Assembly (NCBI GenBank): GCA_000023185.1
Contig: CP001622.1
Location: forward strand, 3,591,501-3,655,500
DNA length: 64,000 nucleotides
DNA from: Rhizobium leguminosarum bv. trifolii WSM1325
GTDB taxonomy: Bacteria > Pseudomonadota > Alphaproteobacteria > Rhizobiales > Rhizobiaceae
Direction: 5' to 3'
Made by a program: the position numbers and the translations under genes. The notes below the pieces were generated by a model. The model made no database searches. It worked only from the letters and a program-made list of their open reading frames with translations, and was not told the origin of the DNA. Below are positions 52,651 to 60,727 of this stretch, piece after piece (the first letter of the stretch is position 1; each line of letters begins with the position of its first letter).

Positions 52651-54210
52651 ATGTCAGGCGCGAATTGCATGGGCCAGCCAAAACAGACGAGCAGTGTGAC
52701 GCCGCTCCGCGCCATGAGCCGTGCCGTCTCCTTTGCCGTGCTGGGTGGCCTGCTTCTCAGCCAGACAGCAGCCTTCGCGCAGTCCGCCTCGTCGCAGCCG
52801 GCAACCGGTCGCTCCGCTGCCTCCCAGGATAACCGCGCCACTAACAATGCCGCATCCGCCGCCGGTTTCGATGACGAGACCAGCGATAACGCCACTCCTG
52901 CGGCAAACGGCGCGACCGCGAACGCGGACGATGCCCAGCAGCGGCCGGCCATACCGGATACACAAGCCGGCGACGACATTACCGGCTCCATCCTCGACGA
53001 GGACATACGCCGGCTGAACACCCGCGAGGCGCCGAGCGATGAGACGCTGCCGCGCCGCAGGGCTGCCGAGAGCGCCTCGACGGAGGAAACGCCAGGAATT
53101 CCGATCGGCACTTTCGTGCTCCGCCCGAGCGTCACCCAGAGCATCAATACGGAGACCACCAAGGACGGCAATACCAGGCAACGGCGCGCCTTTCTCGAAA
53201 CGGATGCGGCAGCGACACTGACTTCCGACTGGGGCCGGCACCAACTGACCGTCACCTCGGAAGGCGCCTGGCAGAGGAATATCAGCGGCGAGGGCGAGGA
53301 GCAGCCTTCCTTTAAAGTCAACGGCGATCTCAGGCTGGATCTTCCCGACGATACGACCGCGCACCTGACCGCCGGTTATAATTTCTACCGTGAGGATACG
53401 GACGATCCCGACGCCATCGCCGACGCCGCGCAACAGTCGGACGTGCAGGAATTTTCGGCCGGCGCCTCCGTCCAACGCGATTTCGGCATCCTGCGCGGCA
53501 CGACGGCACTGGCACTGACCCGCTCGATCTATTCGGATGCCAAACTTGCCAACGGCACCACCGTCGCCCTCAGCGACCGTAACCAGACGACGGGCACGCT
53601 GCGCGGCCGCGTCGGCTACGAACTGTCTCCCGCGCTCATCCCCTTCATCGAGGCGACGATCGGCCGTTCGGTCTATGACGAAACCCGCGACTCCGCCGGT
53701 TACGAGCGCTCCGGCCATAGCTATGGCGCCAAGGCAGGCGTCGAGGTCGATCTCGGTGAAAAGCTGAAGGGTGAAGTCGGCGTCGGCTACGAGATGGCAG
53801 ATTTCGAAGACAGCCGCCTGTCCTCGATCGATACCGCCACGCTCGATGCGAGCCTGCTCTGGTCGCCGATCCGCGGCACCGATGTCAATCTCGACCTGCA
53901 GACGAGCATCCAACCCTCGACCACGGCAGGCGAAAGCGGCTACGTCTCACACGCGCTGACGACGACGGTCACCCACCAGCTGCGCGACAACCTGGTCGGG
54001 ACGATGATCGGCGGGGTGATATGGCGCGATTATCCCACGGACAGCACCATCAACGACGAGCTCGTCTATACCGCCGCGACCGGCCTGACCTGGAACATCA
54101 ACCGCTATCTCGATCTGACCAGCACGCTCGGCTACGAGTTGACGACGCGCAAGGAAGGCAGCGACTCGCAGCAATGGCGAGCCGGCGTCGGTCTCAAGCT
54201 GAAACGCTAA
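52651..54210 (+). CDS. Outer-membrane beta-barrel protein (BBP2-like)
   Basis: A 519-residue protein. It has a hydrophobic signal segment near residues 22-45 (AVSFAVLGGLLLSQTAAFAQ), a disordered, acidic stretch to about residue 150, then alternating amphipathic strands to the end, such as TAHLTAGYNFYRED and LTSTLGYELTTRKEGSDSQQ, and a terminal KLKLKR. This fits the putative beta-barrel porin 2 family. Whether it is a pore or a structural protein is unknown. Start codons at 52669 and 52714 are alternatives. It converges on galU with a bidirectional terminator between. Confidence 0.78.
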   Translation: MSGANCMGQPKQTSSVTPLRAMSRAVSFAVLGGLLLSQTAAFAQSASSQPATGRSAASQDNRATNNAASAAGFDDETSDNATPAANGATANADDAQQRPAIPDTQAGDDITGSILDEDIRRLNTREAPSDETLPRRRAAESASTEETPGIPIGTFVLRPSVTQSINTETTKDGNTRQRRAFLETDAAATLTSDWGRHQLTVTSEGAWQRNISGEGEEQPSFKVNGDLRLDLPDDTTAHLTAGYNFYREDTDDPDAIADAAQQSDVQEFSAGASVQRDFGILRGTTALALTRSIYSDAKLANGTTVALSDRNQTTGTLRGRVGYELSPALIPFIEATIGRSVYDETRDSAGYERSGHSYGAKAGVEVDLGEKLKGEVGVGYEMADFEDSRLSSIDTATLDASLLWSPIRGTDVNLDLQTSIQPSTTAGESGYVSHALTTTVTHQLRDNLVGTMIGGVIWRDYPTDSTINDELVYTAATGLTWNINRYLDLTSTLGYELTTRKEGSDSQQWRAGVGLKLKR

Positions 54211-54222
54211 GAATGTCGGAAA

Positions 54223-54262
54223 ATAGAGCGCCGCGTATCCCTTAGGACACGCGGCGCTCTAT
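54223..54262. terminator. Bidirectional terminator between the beta-barrel gene and galU
   Basis: ATAGAGCGCCGCGTATCC (54223-54240) pairs with GGACACGCGGCGCTCTAT (54245-54262) around CTTA with one mismatch. It serves two convergent genes; A-rich sequence on the left gives a T-run for the minus strand. Confidence 0.75.
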
Positions 54263-54279
54263 CACATTGAATCTACGAC

Positions 54280-55167
54280 TTATTTCAGGCCCGCAAGCAA
54301 TTCCCTGAAGCCGCCTTCGACGGAGGGGCGGATATCGTCGCGTTCGAGGGCGAAGGCGACGTTTGCCAGGATGAAGCCGTCCTTGGCGCCGCAGTCGTAA
54401 GTCGCGCCGCGGAAGTGGTAACCGGCGAAATCCTGTTCCTTCAGCAGCTTCAGCATGCCGTCGGTGAGCTGGATCTCGTTGCCGGCGCCGCGCTCCTGGG
54501 TTTCGAGGATCTTGAAGATCTCCGGCTGCAGGATATAGCGGCCGTTGATGAAGAAGTTGGAAGGCGCCGTCCCCTTGGCAGGCTTTTCCACCATTCCGGT
54601 GATGCGAAAGCCGTCGCCGATCGCCTCGCCGACGCCGACGATGCCGTATTTATGCGCCTGGTCCGGCGCGCATTCCTCGACGGCGATGATATTGCCGCCG
54701 CTCTGGGCATAGAGGTCGATCATGCCCTTCATGCAGCCCTTGTCGCCCTTCATGATCATATCGGGCAGCAGCAGTGCGAAGGGCTCGTCGCCGACGATCT
54801 CGCGGGCGCACCACACGGCGTGGCCGAGGCCGAGAGGCTCCTGCTGACGAGTGAAGCTCACCGTGCCGGCCTTCGGCAATTGCTGGGCGAGAAGGGTAAT
54901 TTCCGCCTTCTTGGCGCGCTCGCGCAGCGTCTGTTCCAGCTCGAAATGAATGTCGAAATAATCTTCGATGACGTGCTTGTTGCGTCCGGTGACGAAGACC
55001 AGATGTTCGATCCCGGCTTCGATCGCCTCGTCGACGACATATTGAATGATTGGCTTGTCGACGACGGTCAACATTTCCTTCGGAACAGCCTTTGTCGCCG
55101 GAAGGAATCGCGTTCCCAACCCGGCAACCGGAAATACTGCTTTACGAACTTTGTTGTGTTGAGCCAC
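54280..55167 (-). CDS. galU: UTP-glucose-1-phosphate uridylyltransferase
   Basis: A 295-residue nucleotidyltransferase. [20 protein letters not shown] is the UTP-binding loop with the catalytic Lys, [16 protein letters not shown] the next signature, and [11 protein letters not shown] and YDCGAKDGF later blocks. It makes UDP-glucose for exopolysaccharide, lipopolysaccharide and glucans. The GTG at 55167 has CAGGAGG at a good distance and gives the usual N-terminus ([13 protein letters not shown]); a start 58 codons upstream is rejected. Confidence 0.95.
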   Translation of the reverse strand: MAQHNKVRKAVFPVAGLGTRFLPATKAVPKEMLTVVDKPIIQYVVDEAIEAGIEHLVFVTGRNKHVIEDYFDIHFELEQTLRERAKKAEITLLAQQLPKAGTVSFTRQQEPLGLGHAVWCAREIVGDEPFALLLPDMIMKGDKGCMKGMIDLYAQSGGNIIAVEECAPDQAHKYGIVGVGEAIGDGFRITGMVEKPAKGTAPSNFFINGRYILQPEIFKILETQERGAGNEIQLTDGMLKLLKEQDFAGYHFRGATYDCGAKDGFILANVAFALERDDIRPSVEGGFRELLAGLK

Positions 55168-55372
55168 ACCCGGCCTCCTGCTTCGATCATATCGCTTTGG
55201 AAATGGAGTTTTTTTAGCTTTAACTAGTATAGAATTGCTACTGTTTTGCAAATGGTGACCGCAGCGGATCGCCATGGTAAAGAATTTGTTGACTCCGTTC
55301 CTGTAGTCTCGGGTCTGGGCGGAAATGATGCCCCGCTGCACCAGAAACTGAAGATGACGGATACGACTGTCG

Positions 55373-56596
55373 ATGACCCAGAATCACAAAAACTCCCTTC
55401 GTGGTCTTGCTCTCGCCCTCATTGTCGCTGCCCAGGTGGCACTGGTCCCCGACAACGCGAAAGCTGATTCCCGCTTCCAGAAATGGATCGCGGATTTTTA
55501 CCAGACTGCCGCTCAGAGTGGCATCAGTAAGGCAACCTATCAAAAGGCCTTTTCCGGGGTGAGCGAGCCCGATCCGACCGTGCTCGAAAAGGCGGCCTAC
55601 CAGCCGGAATTCACCTCGAAGATCTGGGACTATGTCGATTCCCGCGTCAACCCCTATACGGTCAAAATCGGCCGCGAGATGGCCGCCAAACACGCAAGGA
55701 CGCTCGCTGCGATCGAGCAGCGTTTCGGCGTCGACAAGACCATTTTGCTGGCCATCTGGTCGATGGAATCGAATTACGGCGCGGTTCTCGACAAGGACGA
55801 CCGGCTGCACTACGTGCCGCGCGCCCTGGCCACGCTTGCCTATGCCGATCCGAGCCGCGCCAAATTCGCCAAGAAGCAGTTGGTCGCCGCGCTGAAGATC
55901 CTGCAGAACGGCGATGTGCCGGCACGCAAGATGACCGGCTCCTGGGCCGGCGCCATGGGCCACACCCAGTTCATCCCGACAAGCTACCTGCTTTATGCTG
56001 TCGATGCCGACGGCAACGGCCATCGCGATATCTGGAACTCGATCCCCGACGCACTGGCGACCTCGGCCAATCTCCTGATGAAGAACGGCTGGGATACCGG
56101 CAAGACCTGGGGCTATGAGGTCGTCGTTCCCGCAGCGGCCGCCAAGCAGGCCGGCAAGACCCATACACTGGCCCAATGGGCGGCACTCGGCCTGACCCGC
56201 CCGAACGGCAAGGCCTTCCGCGAGAGCGCCACCAAGGCCATGCTGAAGATGCCGGCCGGAGCTGGCGGCCCAGGCTTCCTGATGACCGCCAACTTCTTCA
56301 CCATCAAGAACTACAATGCCTCGGACAGCTACGCGCTTGCCGTCGGCCTGCTTGCCGACCAGATCGCCGGCTACGGCGGGATGCAGCAGCGTTGGCCGCG
56401 CCCGAACGGCGCACTCGACATCACCGAGAAATTCGAGCTGCAGACGCGTCTCAAGACGCTCGGCTATTACAATGGCGAGGTGGACGGCAATTTCGGCTCG
56501 GGTTCGAAGGCGGCGATATCAGCCGTGCAGTCTCGCATCGGCATGCAGCCGGACGGCGAGCCCTCGCTGCCGCTTCTGAACGCACTTCGTCGCTAG
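55373..56596 (+). CDS. Lytic murein transglycosylase, MltB type
   Basis: A 407-residue secreted enzyme. After a signal peptide (cleavage near NAKA) comes the transglycosylase domain with the catalytic E132 in [10 protein letters not shown] and the family motif [19 protein letters not shown]-terminal peptidoglycan-binding domain ends it ([29 protein letters not shown]). It cleaves glycan strands with formation of 1,6-anhydromuramic acid. No lipobox is seen, so it should be soluble in the periplasm. Its TAG overlaps the left end of a palindromic repeat. Confidence 0.93.
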   Translation: MTQNHKNSLRGLALALIVAAQVALVPDNAKADSRFQKWIADFYQTAAQSGISKATYQKAFSGVSEPDPTVLEKAAYQPEFTSKIWDYVDSRVNPYTVKIGREMAAKHARTLAAIEQRFGVDKTILLAIWSMESNYGAVLDKDDRLHYVPRALATLAYADPSRAKFAKKQLVAALKILQNGDVPARKMTGSWAGAMGHTQFIPTSYLLYAVDADGNGHRDIWNSIPDALATSANLLMKNGWDTGKTWGYEVVVPAAAAKQAGKTHTLAQWAALGLTRPNGKAFRESATKAMLKMPAGAGGPGFLMTANFFTIKNYNASDSYALAVGLLADQIAGYGGMQQRWPRPNGALDITEKFELQTRLKTLGYYNGEVDGNFGSGSKAAISAVQSRIGMQPDGEPSLPLLNALRR

Positions 56597-56644
56597 ATCA
56601 GGATGATTTTAGGCCCGATCGGCCTAAAATCTGAATCCTGATCT
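56595..56644. repeat. Palindromic repeat with 5' arm in a stop codon
   Basis: AGATCAGGAT (56595-56604) and ATTTTAGGCC pair with GGCCTAAAAT and ATCCTGATCT (to 56644). It starts inside the TAG of the transglycosylase gene. It could act as that gene's terminator-like hairpin. A second, different palindrome follows 12 bases later. Confidence 0.75.
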
Positions 56645-56656
56645 AAATCAAAGAAG

Positions 56657-56708
56657 TAGAGCATGATGTCGTCCGAAAACCGCGCACACTTTTCGGCATC
56701 ATGCTCTA
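56657..56708. repeat. Rhizobial GAGCATGATG palindromic repeat
   Basis: TAGAGCATGATG (56657-56668) with CCGAAAA pairs with TTTTCGG and CATCATGCTCTA (to 56708) around CCGCGCACAC. I remember this palindrome as very common between genes in Rhizobium, Sinorhizobium and Agrobacterium. Confidence 0.85.
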
Positions 56709-56892
56709 GAGTTTGCGTCGGTTCGGGAATCATGCAGGGCGCTTCAAGTCTTTGTCTCATGCAGGTCGCCCCGTCCTGGCGCACGGTTTTGGCGAACCAG
56801 CATTGGAAGCGGCAGAACCGTGACCTAGATATTAGTGGGAGTGGACGCTGGCCTGCCCTGCGTGCAAGATGCCGGCAGATGCGGAACTGCCC

Positions 56893-58107
56893 ATGACGAA
56901 GAAAATTGATCGGACCCGTAAAATCCGTTGGCTCGTGCTCGCCTTGGCGGCGGCTTCGCTATGCCTTGGCGTGTCTGCGCCGGTGCATGTCGCCGAAGCC
57001 CAGGAGCAGCGCTATCAGCGCCGGTCGATCTTCGATTTCTTCCTTGGCCGGCGCTATCTCGACGACGGCCCGCAGGCCCCTGACGTCCAGCAGCCGCGAC
57101 GCCAGCAGCGCAAACGCCCGCCAGCGCAGAAAGCCATCGTCAATACCCGCACTGCGCCGCCGGTCCGCGCTCCCGTCGAGGAGGAGCCGGCCGTACAGAA
57201 ACTTGGCGACGCCCGAAAGATCCTGATCGTCGGCGATTTTCTGGCCAGCGGCCTCGGCGACGGCCTCACGGCCGCCTTCGAGACCTCGCCGGGTGTCGTC
57301 GTCGAAGCCCGCGGCAACGTCTCATCGGGTCTTGTCCGCGACGATTATTATGACTGGCCGGAACAGCTGCCGAAGATGATCGACGAGCTGAAGCCGGCAA
57401 TGGTCGTCGTCATGATCGGTGCCAACGACCGCCAGCAGATGGTGACCGACACCGCCAAGGAAAAATTCCGCACCGATGGCTGGTTCACCGAATACCGCCG
57501 CCGCGTGCTTTCCTTCGGCAAGGAGGTCACCGACCGCAAGATCCCGCTGCTCTGGGTCGGTCTTCCCGCCTTCGAATCCGATTCGATGACGGCCGATGCC
57601 GTTCAGATGAACCAGCTCTACCGCAACCAGGTCGAAAGCGTCGGCGGTGAATTCGTCGATATCTGGGATGGTTTCGTCGACGAAAACGGCAACTTCATCG
57701 TCACCGGTTCGGATGTGAACGGCCAGCAGGTGCGCCTGCGCACCTCCGATGGCATCAACCTTACTCAGGCTGGCCGGCGCAAGCTTGCCTTCTATGTGGA
57801 AAAACCGGCCCGGCGTCTTCTCGGCACCCAGGCGAGCCCGGATCTGGTCCGCCTCGACTCCAGCAATCTGCCCGGCCTCGGCCTTCCCGCCAATCCGGTC
57901 GAACATACCGTGCCGATCAGCCTCTCCGATCCCAATCTCGACGGCGGCGCCGAGCTTCTCGGCGCCAGGCCGCCGCCTGTGGCTTTGACGCGGTCGCCGC
58001 GCGACCAGCTGGTCGAGCAGGGCGAAATGACGCCAGCACCTCCCGGCCGCGTTGACGATTACCGCCTGCCTGCCGCAAAGGCGCCGGCCGAAGTCTCGGT
58101 CAAATAA
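56893..58107 (+). CDS. DUF459 secreted SGNH-like protein with altered catalytic motif
   Basis: A 404-residue exported protein: the signal lies near residues 10-35 (IRWLVLALAAASLCLGVSAP), followed by a basic, disordered part (RQQRKRPPAQKA) to about residue 95 and a DUF459 domain of SGNH-hydrolase fold. KILIVGDFLASGLGDGL is block I and VVVMIGANDRQQM block III. The nucleophile Ser of GDS is Phe, and SDGINLTQAGRRKLAFYV has Asn where the catalytic His is expected. It may be non-enzymatic, perhaps sugar-binding or part of an acyl-transfer complex. ATG at 56893 chosen; ATG at 56869 is also in frame. Confidence 0.75.
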   Translation: MTKKIDRTRKIRWLVLALAAASLCLGVSAPVHVAEAQEQRYQRRSIFDFFLGRRYLDDGPQAPDVQQPRRQQRKRPPAQKAIVNTRTAPPVRAPVEEEPAVQKLGDARKILIVGDFLASGLGDGLTAAFETSPGVVVEARGNVSSGLVRDDYYDWPEQLPKMIDELKPAMVVVMIGANDRQQMVTDTAKEKFRTDGWFTEYRRRVLSFGKEVTDRKIPLLWVGLPAFESDSMTADAVQMNQLYRNQVESVGGEFVDIWDGFVDENGNFIVTGSDVNGQQVRLRTSDGINLTQAGRRKLAFYVEKPARRLLGTQASPDLVRLDSSNLPGLGLPANPVEHTVPISLSDPNLDGGAELLGARPPPVALTRSPRDQLVEQGEMTPAPPGRVDDYRLPAAKAPAEVSVK

Positions 58108-58141
58108 AGGCTGCGCGAGGCTGCCCTCCACTTCGTCCCGT

Positions 58142-58780
58142 TTACTTCGCCGTCGCCGTCGCCTGCGGCCAGCTCAGATAATAGTAGTTCGCGCCGATCA
58201 AGCCAAAAAAAGCATTGCTGTCGTTCGTCTGGTCGACGTAGCTGCCGTTTTCCTTGACGAAGGCGCCGTTGGCGCCACGCTCCAGATGCGCATCGAGGAA
58301 GTCGCTCCAGCCGCTGACATCGATATCCTGGCCGGCCTTGCTCTCCGTGTCCGCCTCGTCGACATCGGCGACATCCCAGGCGTTGATCGATACGCCCTGT
58401 GTCGGATCGGTGATGGTCAGCGTGCCCGCTTCGAGGGCGGCCAGCATGTCATGGGCCTTGCCGCTCTCGCCCTCGGCCGCAGCCGCATCCTGCAGCTGCT
58501 GCTTCAGCATAGACATGAAGGAGGCGCTGGTGACGTCGGCGCCATCACCCGTTGTGTCGGACTCATCAGACGTGTCGCTTTGGGCCGAAAGCGTATCGAG
58601 CAGCCCGGAAAGGGCCTGGTTGGAAAGAAGCGAGGAAGAGCTCGGATCGAGCCCGTAGCTGCTCAGAATGCTGGCGGCCGACGAACTCTGCATATCCTGC
58701 GCGCTGTCGTCGGAGCCGCGAAGGTTTTTCAGGGCATATTGGGCCGAAACCAGCCGCGTGCTGTCAAGTGCGGAAACCAT
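58142..58780 (-). CDS. Conserved-looking hypothetical protein, Ser/Asp-rich
   Basis: Read from the ATG at 58780 (MVSALDSTRLVSAQYALKNL), a 212-residue protein with AAGGAT upstream. Residues 30-105 are rich in Ser, Asp and Ala; the second half holds AHDMLAALEAGTLTITDPTQ, SGWSDFLDAHLERGANGAFV and SNAFFGLIGANYYYLSW. There is no signal peptide or membrane segment. I do not recognise a family. A longer frame to 58987 has an Arg-rich extension that is unlikely to be translated. It converges with the DUF459 gene and has no operon partner. The 266 bases to its right hold only the gltD terminator. Confidence 0.65.
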   Translation of the reverse strand: MVSALDSTRLVSAQYALKNLRGSDDSAQDMQSSSAASILSSYGLDPSSSSLLSNQALSGLLDTLSAQSDTSDESDTTGDGADVTSASFMSMLKQQLQDAAAAEGESGKAHDMLAALEAGTLTITDPTQGVSINAWDVADVDEADTESKAGQDIDVSGWSDFLDAHLERGANGAFVKENGSYVDQTNDSNAFFGLIGANYYYLSWPQATATAK

Positions 58781-58985
58781 TTGAAAATCCTTGTCGATCA
58801 TTCGCGGCCTTGCGTCGCGGCCGACGGTGAAATGCGCTGTGGCCAAAACGGCGGGGCACCTCCGCTTCGGTCGCCGCTGGCTGCTTCTCAGCCCGCGTCC
58901 GGCGAAAATCTCGCTTCCCGACATTGCCTGAGGCTTGCGGCGCAAGGCCTCCGCGTCAAGCGGTCGCACCACAGCGCGGCGCGCC

Positions 58986-59016
58986 AAGAAAAAACTCCGC
59001 CGGAGGGGCGGAGTTT
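58986..59016 (-). terminator. Rho-independent terminator after gltD
   Basis: On the minus strand AAACTCCGCC and GGCGGAGTTT (58992-59001 and 59007-59016 on the given strand) form a ten-pair stem with a five-base loop, followed by TTT and TTCTT. Confidence 0.88.
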
Positions 59017-59046
59017 CGTGTCTTCGAGAGGGTGTGCAGCCGACGG

Positions 59047-60501
59047 TCAGTTCGGCAGGACGGTCGAGCCCATTAGATCCTCGTCGATGGCGCGCGCTGC
59101 CTGCCGGCCTTCACGGATCGCCCAGACCACCAGCGACTGGCCGCGGCGCACGTCACCCGCCGTCCAGAACTTGTCGATCGAAGTCTTGTAGTCGCGGTCG
59201 TTGGCGACGACGTTGGTCGAGCCGCGCTTGTCGGTGTTGAGCGTCAGCTTGCCGTCGAGCTCCTTCAGCACGCTGCCGGTGAACGGGCCACGGAAGCCGA
59301 TGGCGATGAAGGCGAGATCGGCCCGGATGACGAATTCCGTGCCCGGAACCGGCCGCCGGCGCTCGTCGACCTCACAGCACTTGACGCCGGTCAGCACGCC
59401 GTCTTCGCCGACGAATTCAAGAGTGGCCACCTGGAATTCACGCACCGCGCCCTCGGCCTGCGAGGAGGAGGTGCGCATCTTCGTCGCCCAGAAGGGCCAG
59501 ACGGCAAGTTTGTCTTCCTTTTCCGGCGGCTGCGGCCGGATGTCGAGCTGGGTGACCCTGACGGCCCCCTGGCGGAACGCCGTGCCGACGCAGTCCGAAG
59601 CCGTATCGCCGCCGCCGACGACGACGATATGTTTGGCGCCGGCAAGGATCGGATCCGACGGCCAGCCGACGCTGTCGATGTTTTCACGCCCGACCCGGCG
59701 GTTCTGCTGCACCAGATAGGGCATCGCATCATGCACGCCCGCAAGGTCGGTGCCCGGAATGCCCGCCTCGCGCGGCGTCTCGGAGCCGCCGCAGTAAAGC
59801 ACGGCGTCGTGATCGGCGAGCAACTGCTCGACCTTGACGTCGACGCCGATATTGACGCCGCAATGGAAGGTGACGCCCTCACCCTTCATCTGCTCGACGC
59901 GGCGGTCGATGAAGTTCTTCTCCATCTTGAAATCGGGAATGCCGTAACGCAGCAGTCCGCCCGGCTTGGTCTCGCGCTCGTAGAGATGCACCTCGTGGCC
60001 GGCGCGGCCGAGCTGCTGGGCGGCCGCCATGCCGGCGGGGCCGGAGCCGATGACGGCAACCTTCTTGCCGGTATGGACCGTGGCCGGCTGCGGCCGGATG
60101 AAGCCGAGTTCATAGGCCTTGTCGGCAATTGCCTGTTCGACCGTCTTGATGGCGACCGGCGCATCCTCGAGATTCAACGTGCAGGCTTCCTCGCAGGGCG
60201 CCGGGCAGACACGACCGGTGAACTCAGGAAAGTTGTTGGTCGAGTGTAGGTTCTGGATCGCCGCTTCCCAGTTGTTGTTGTAGACGAGGTCATTCCAATC
60301 GGGAATCTGGTTGTGAACAGGACAGCCGGTCGGGCCGTGGCAATAGGGGATGCCACAGTCCATGCAGCGGGCTGCCTGTTTCTGCACTTCCGGGTCCGAC
60401 ATCGGGATCGTGAACTCACGGAAATGACGGATACGATCCGACGCCGGCTGGTACTTCGCCACCTGCCGGTCGATTTCCAGAAACCCTGTTACCTTACCCA
60501 T
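59047..60501 (-). CDS. gltD: Glutamate synthase small subunit
   Basis: A 484-residue subunit. The N-terminal Cys cluster (ARCMDCGIPYCHGPTGCPVH) carries the iron-sulfur centres. IGSGPAGMAAAQQLGRAGHE is the FAD motif, VVVGGGDTASDCVGTAFRQG the NADPH motif and WTAGDVRRGQSLVVWAI the C-terminal FAD block. It supplies electrons from NADPH to GltB for glutamate synthesis from glutamine and 2-oxoglutarate. The ATG at 60501 gives the usual MGKVTGFLEIDR start; an ATG seven codons upstream is unlikely. It follows gltB by 226 bases. Confidence 0.97.
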   Translation of the reverse strand: MGKVTGFLEIDRQVAKYQPASDRIRHFREFTIPMSDPEVQKQAARCMDCGIPYCHGPTGCPVHNQIPDWNDLVYNNNWEAAIQNLHSTNNFPEFTGRVCPAPCEEACTLNLEDAPVAIKTVEQAIADKAYELGFIRPQPATVHTGKKVAVIGSGPAGMAAAQQLGRAGHEVHLYERETKPGGLLRYGIPDFKMEKNFIDRRVEQMKGEGVTFHCGVNIGVDVKVEQLLADHDAVLYCGGSETPREAGIPGTDLAGVHDAMPYLVQQNRRVGRENIDSVGWPSDPILAGAKHIVVVGGGDTASDCVGTAFRQGAVRVTQLDIRPQPPEKEDKLAVWPFWATKMRTSSSQAEGAVREFQVATLEFVGEDGVLTGVKCCEVDERRRPVPGTEFVIRADLAFIAIGFRGPFTGSVLKELDGKLTLNTDKRGSTNVVANDRDYKTSIDKFWTAGDVRRGQSLVVWAIREGRQAARAIDEDLMGSTVLPN

Positions 60502-60685
60502 ATCTTCGTCCCTTACCCTCATGACCGCCTCACCGCAGCCAATCTGTCTATCGTCAGTCCCGGTACCCGGGGCAAGTTGCTTGTCTTGACCGTCATTGGA
60601 CCATATCCCCTGGAAGACATCCGGCGATCTGAACAGCTTTCGCCGTCGGCGTAATCGTCACAAGTCATCGAGATATTTTCGTCAC

Positions 60686-60712
60686 CCGTCACCTGCAGTC
60701 AGCTGGTGACGG
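60686..60712 (-). other. Inverted repeat between gltB and gltD
   Basis: CCGTCACC (60686-60693) and GGTGACGG (60705-60712) are separated by 11 bases that contain CTG/CAG pairing as well. It begins 15 bases after the gltB stop codon. There is no T-run, so it may set the ratio of the two mRNAs by processing rather than end the transcript. The rest of the 226-base gap shows no recognised site. Confidence 0.5.
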
Positions 60713-60727
60713 ATGTCCCGGTGCAAT

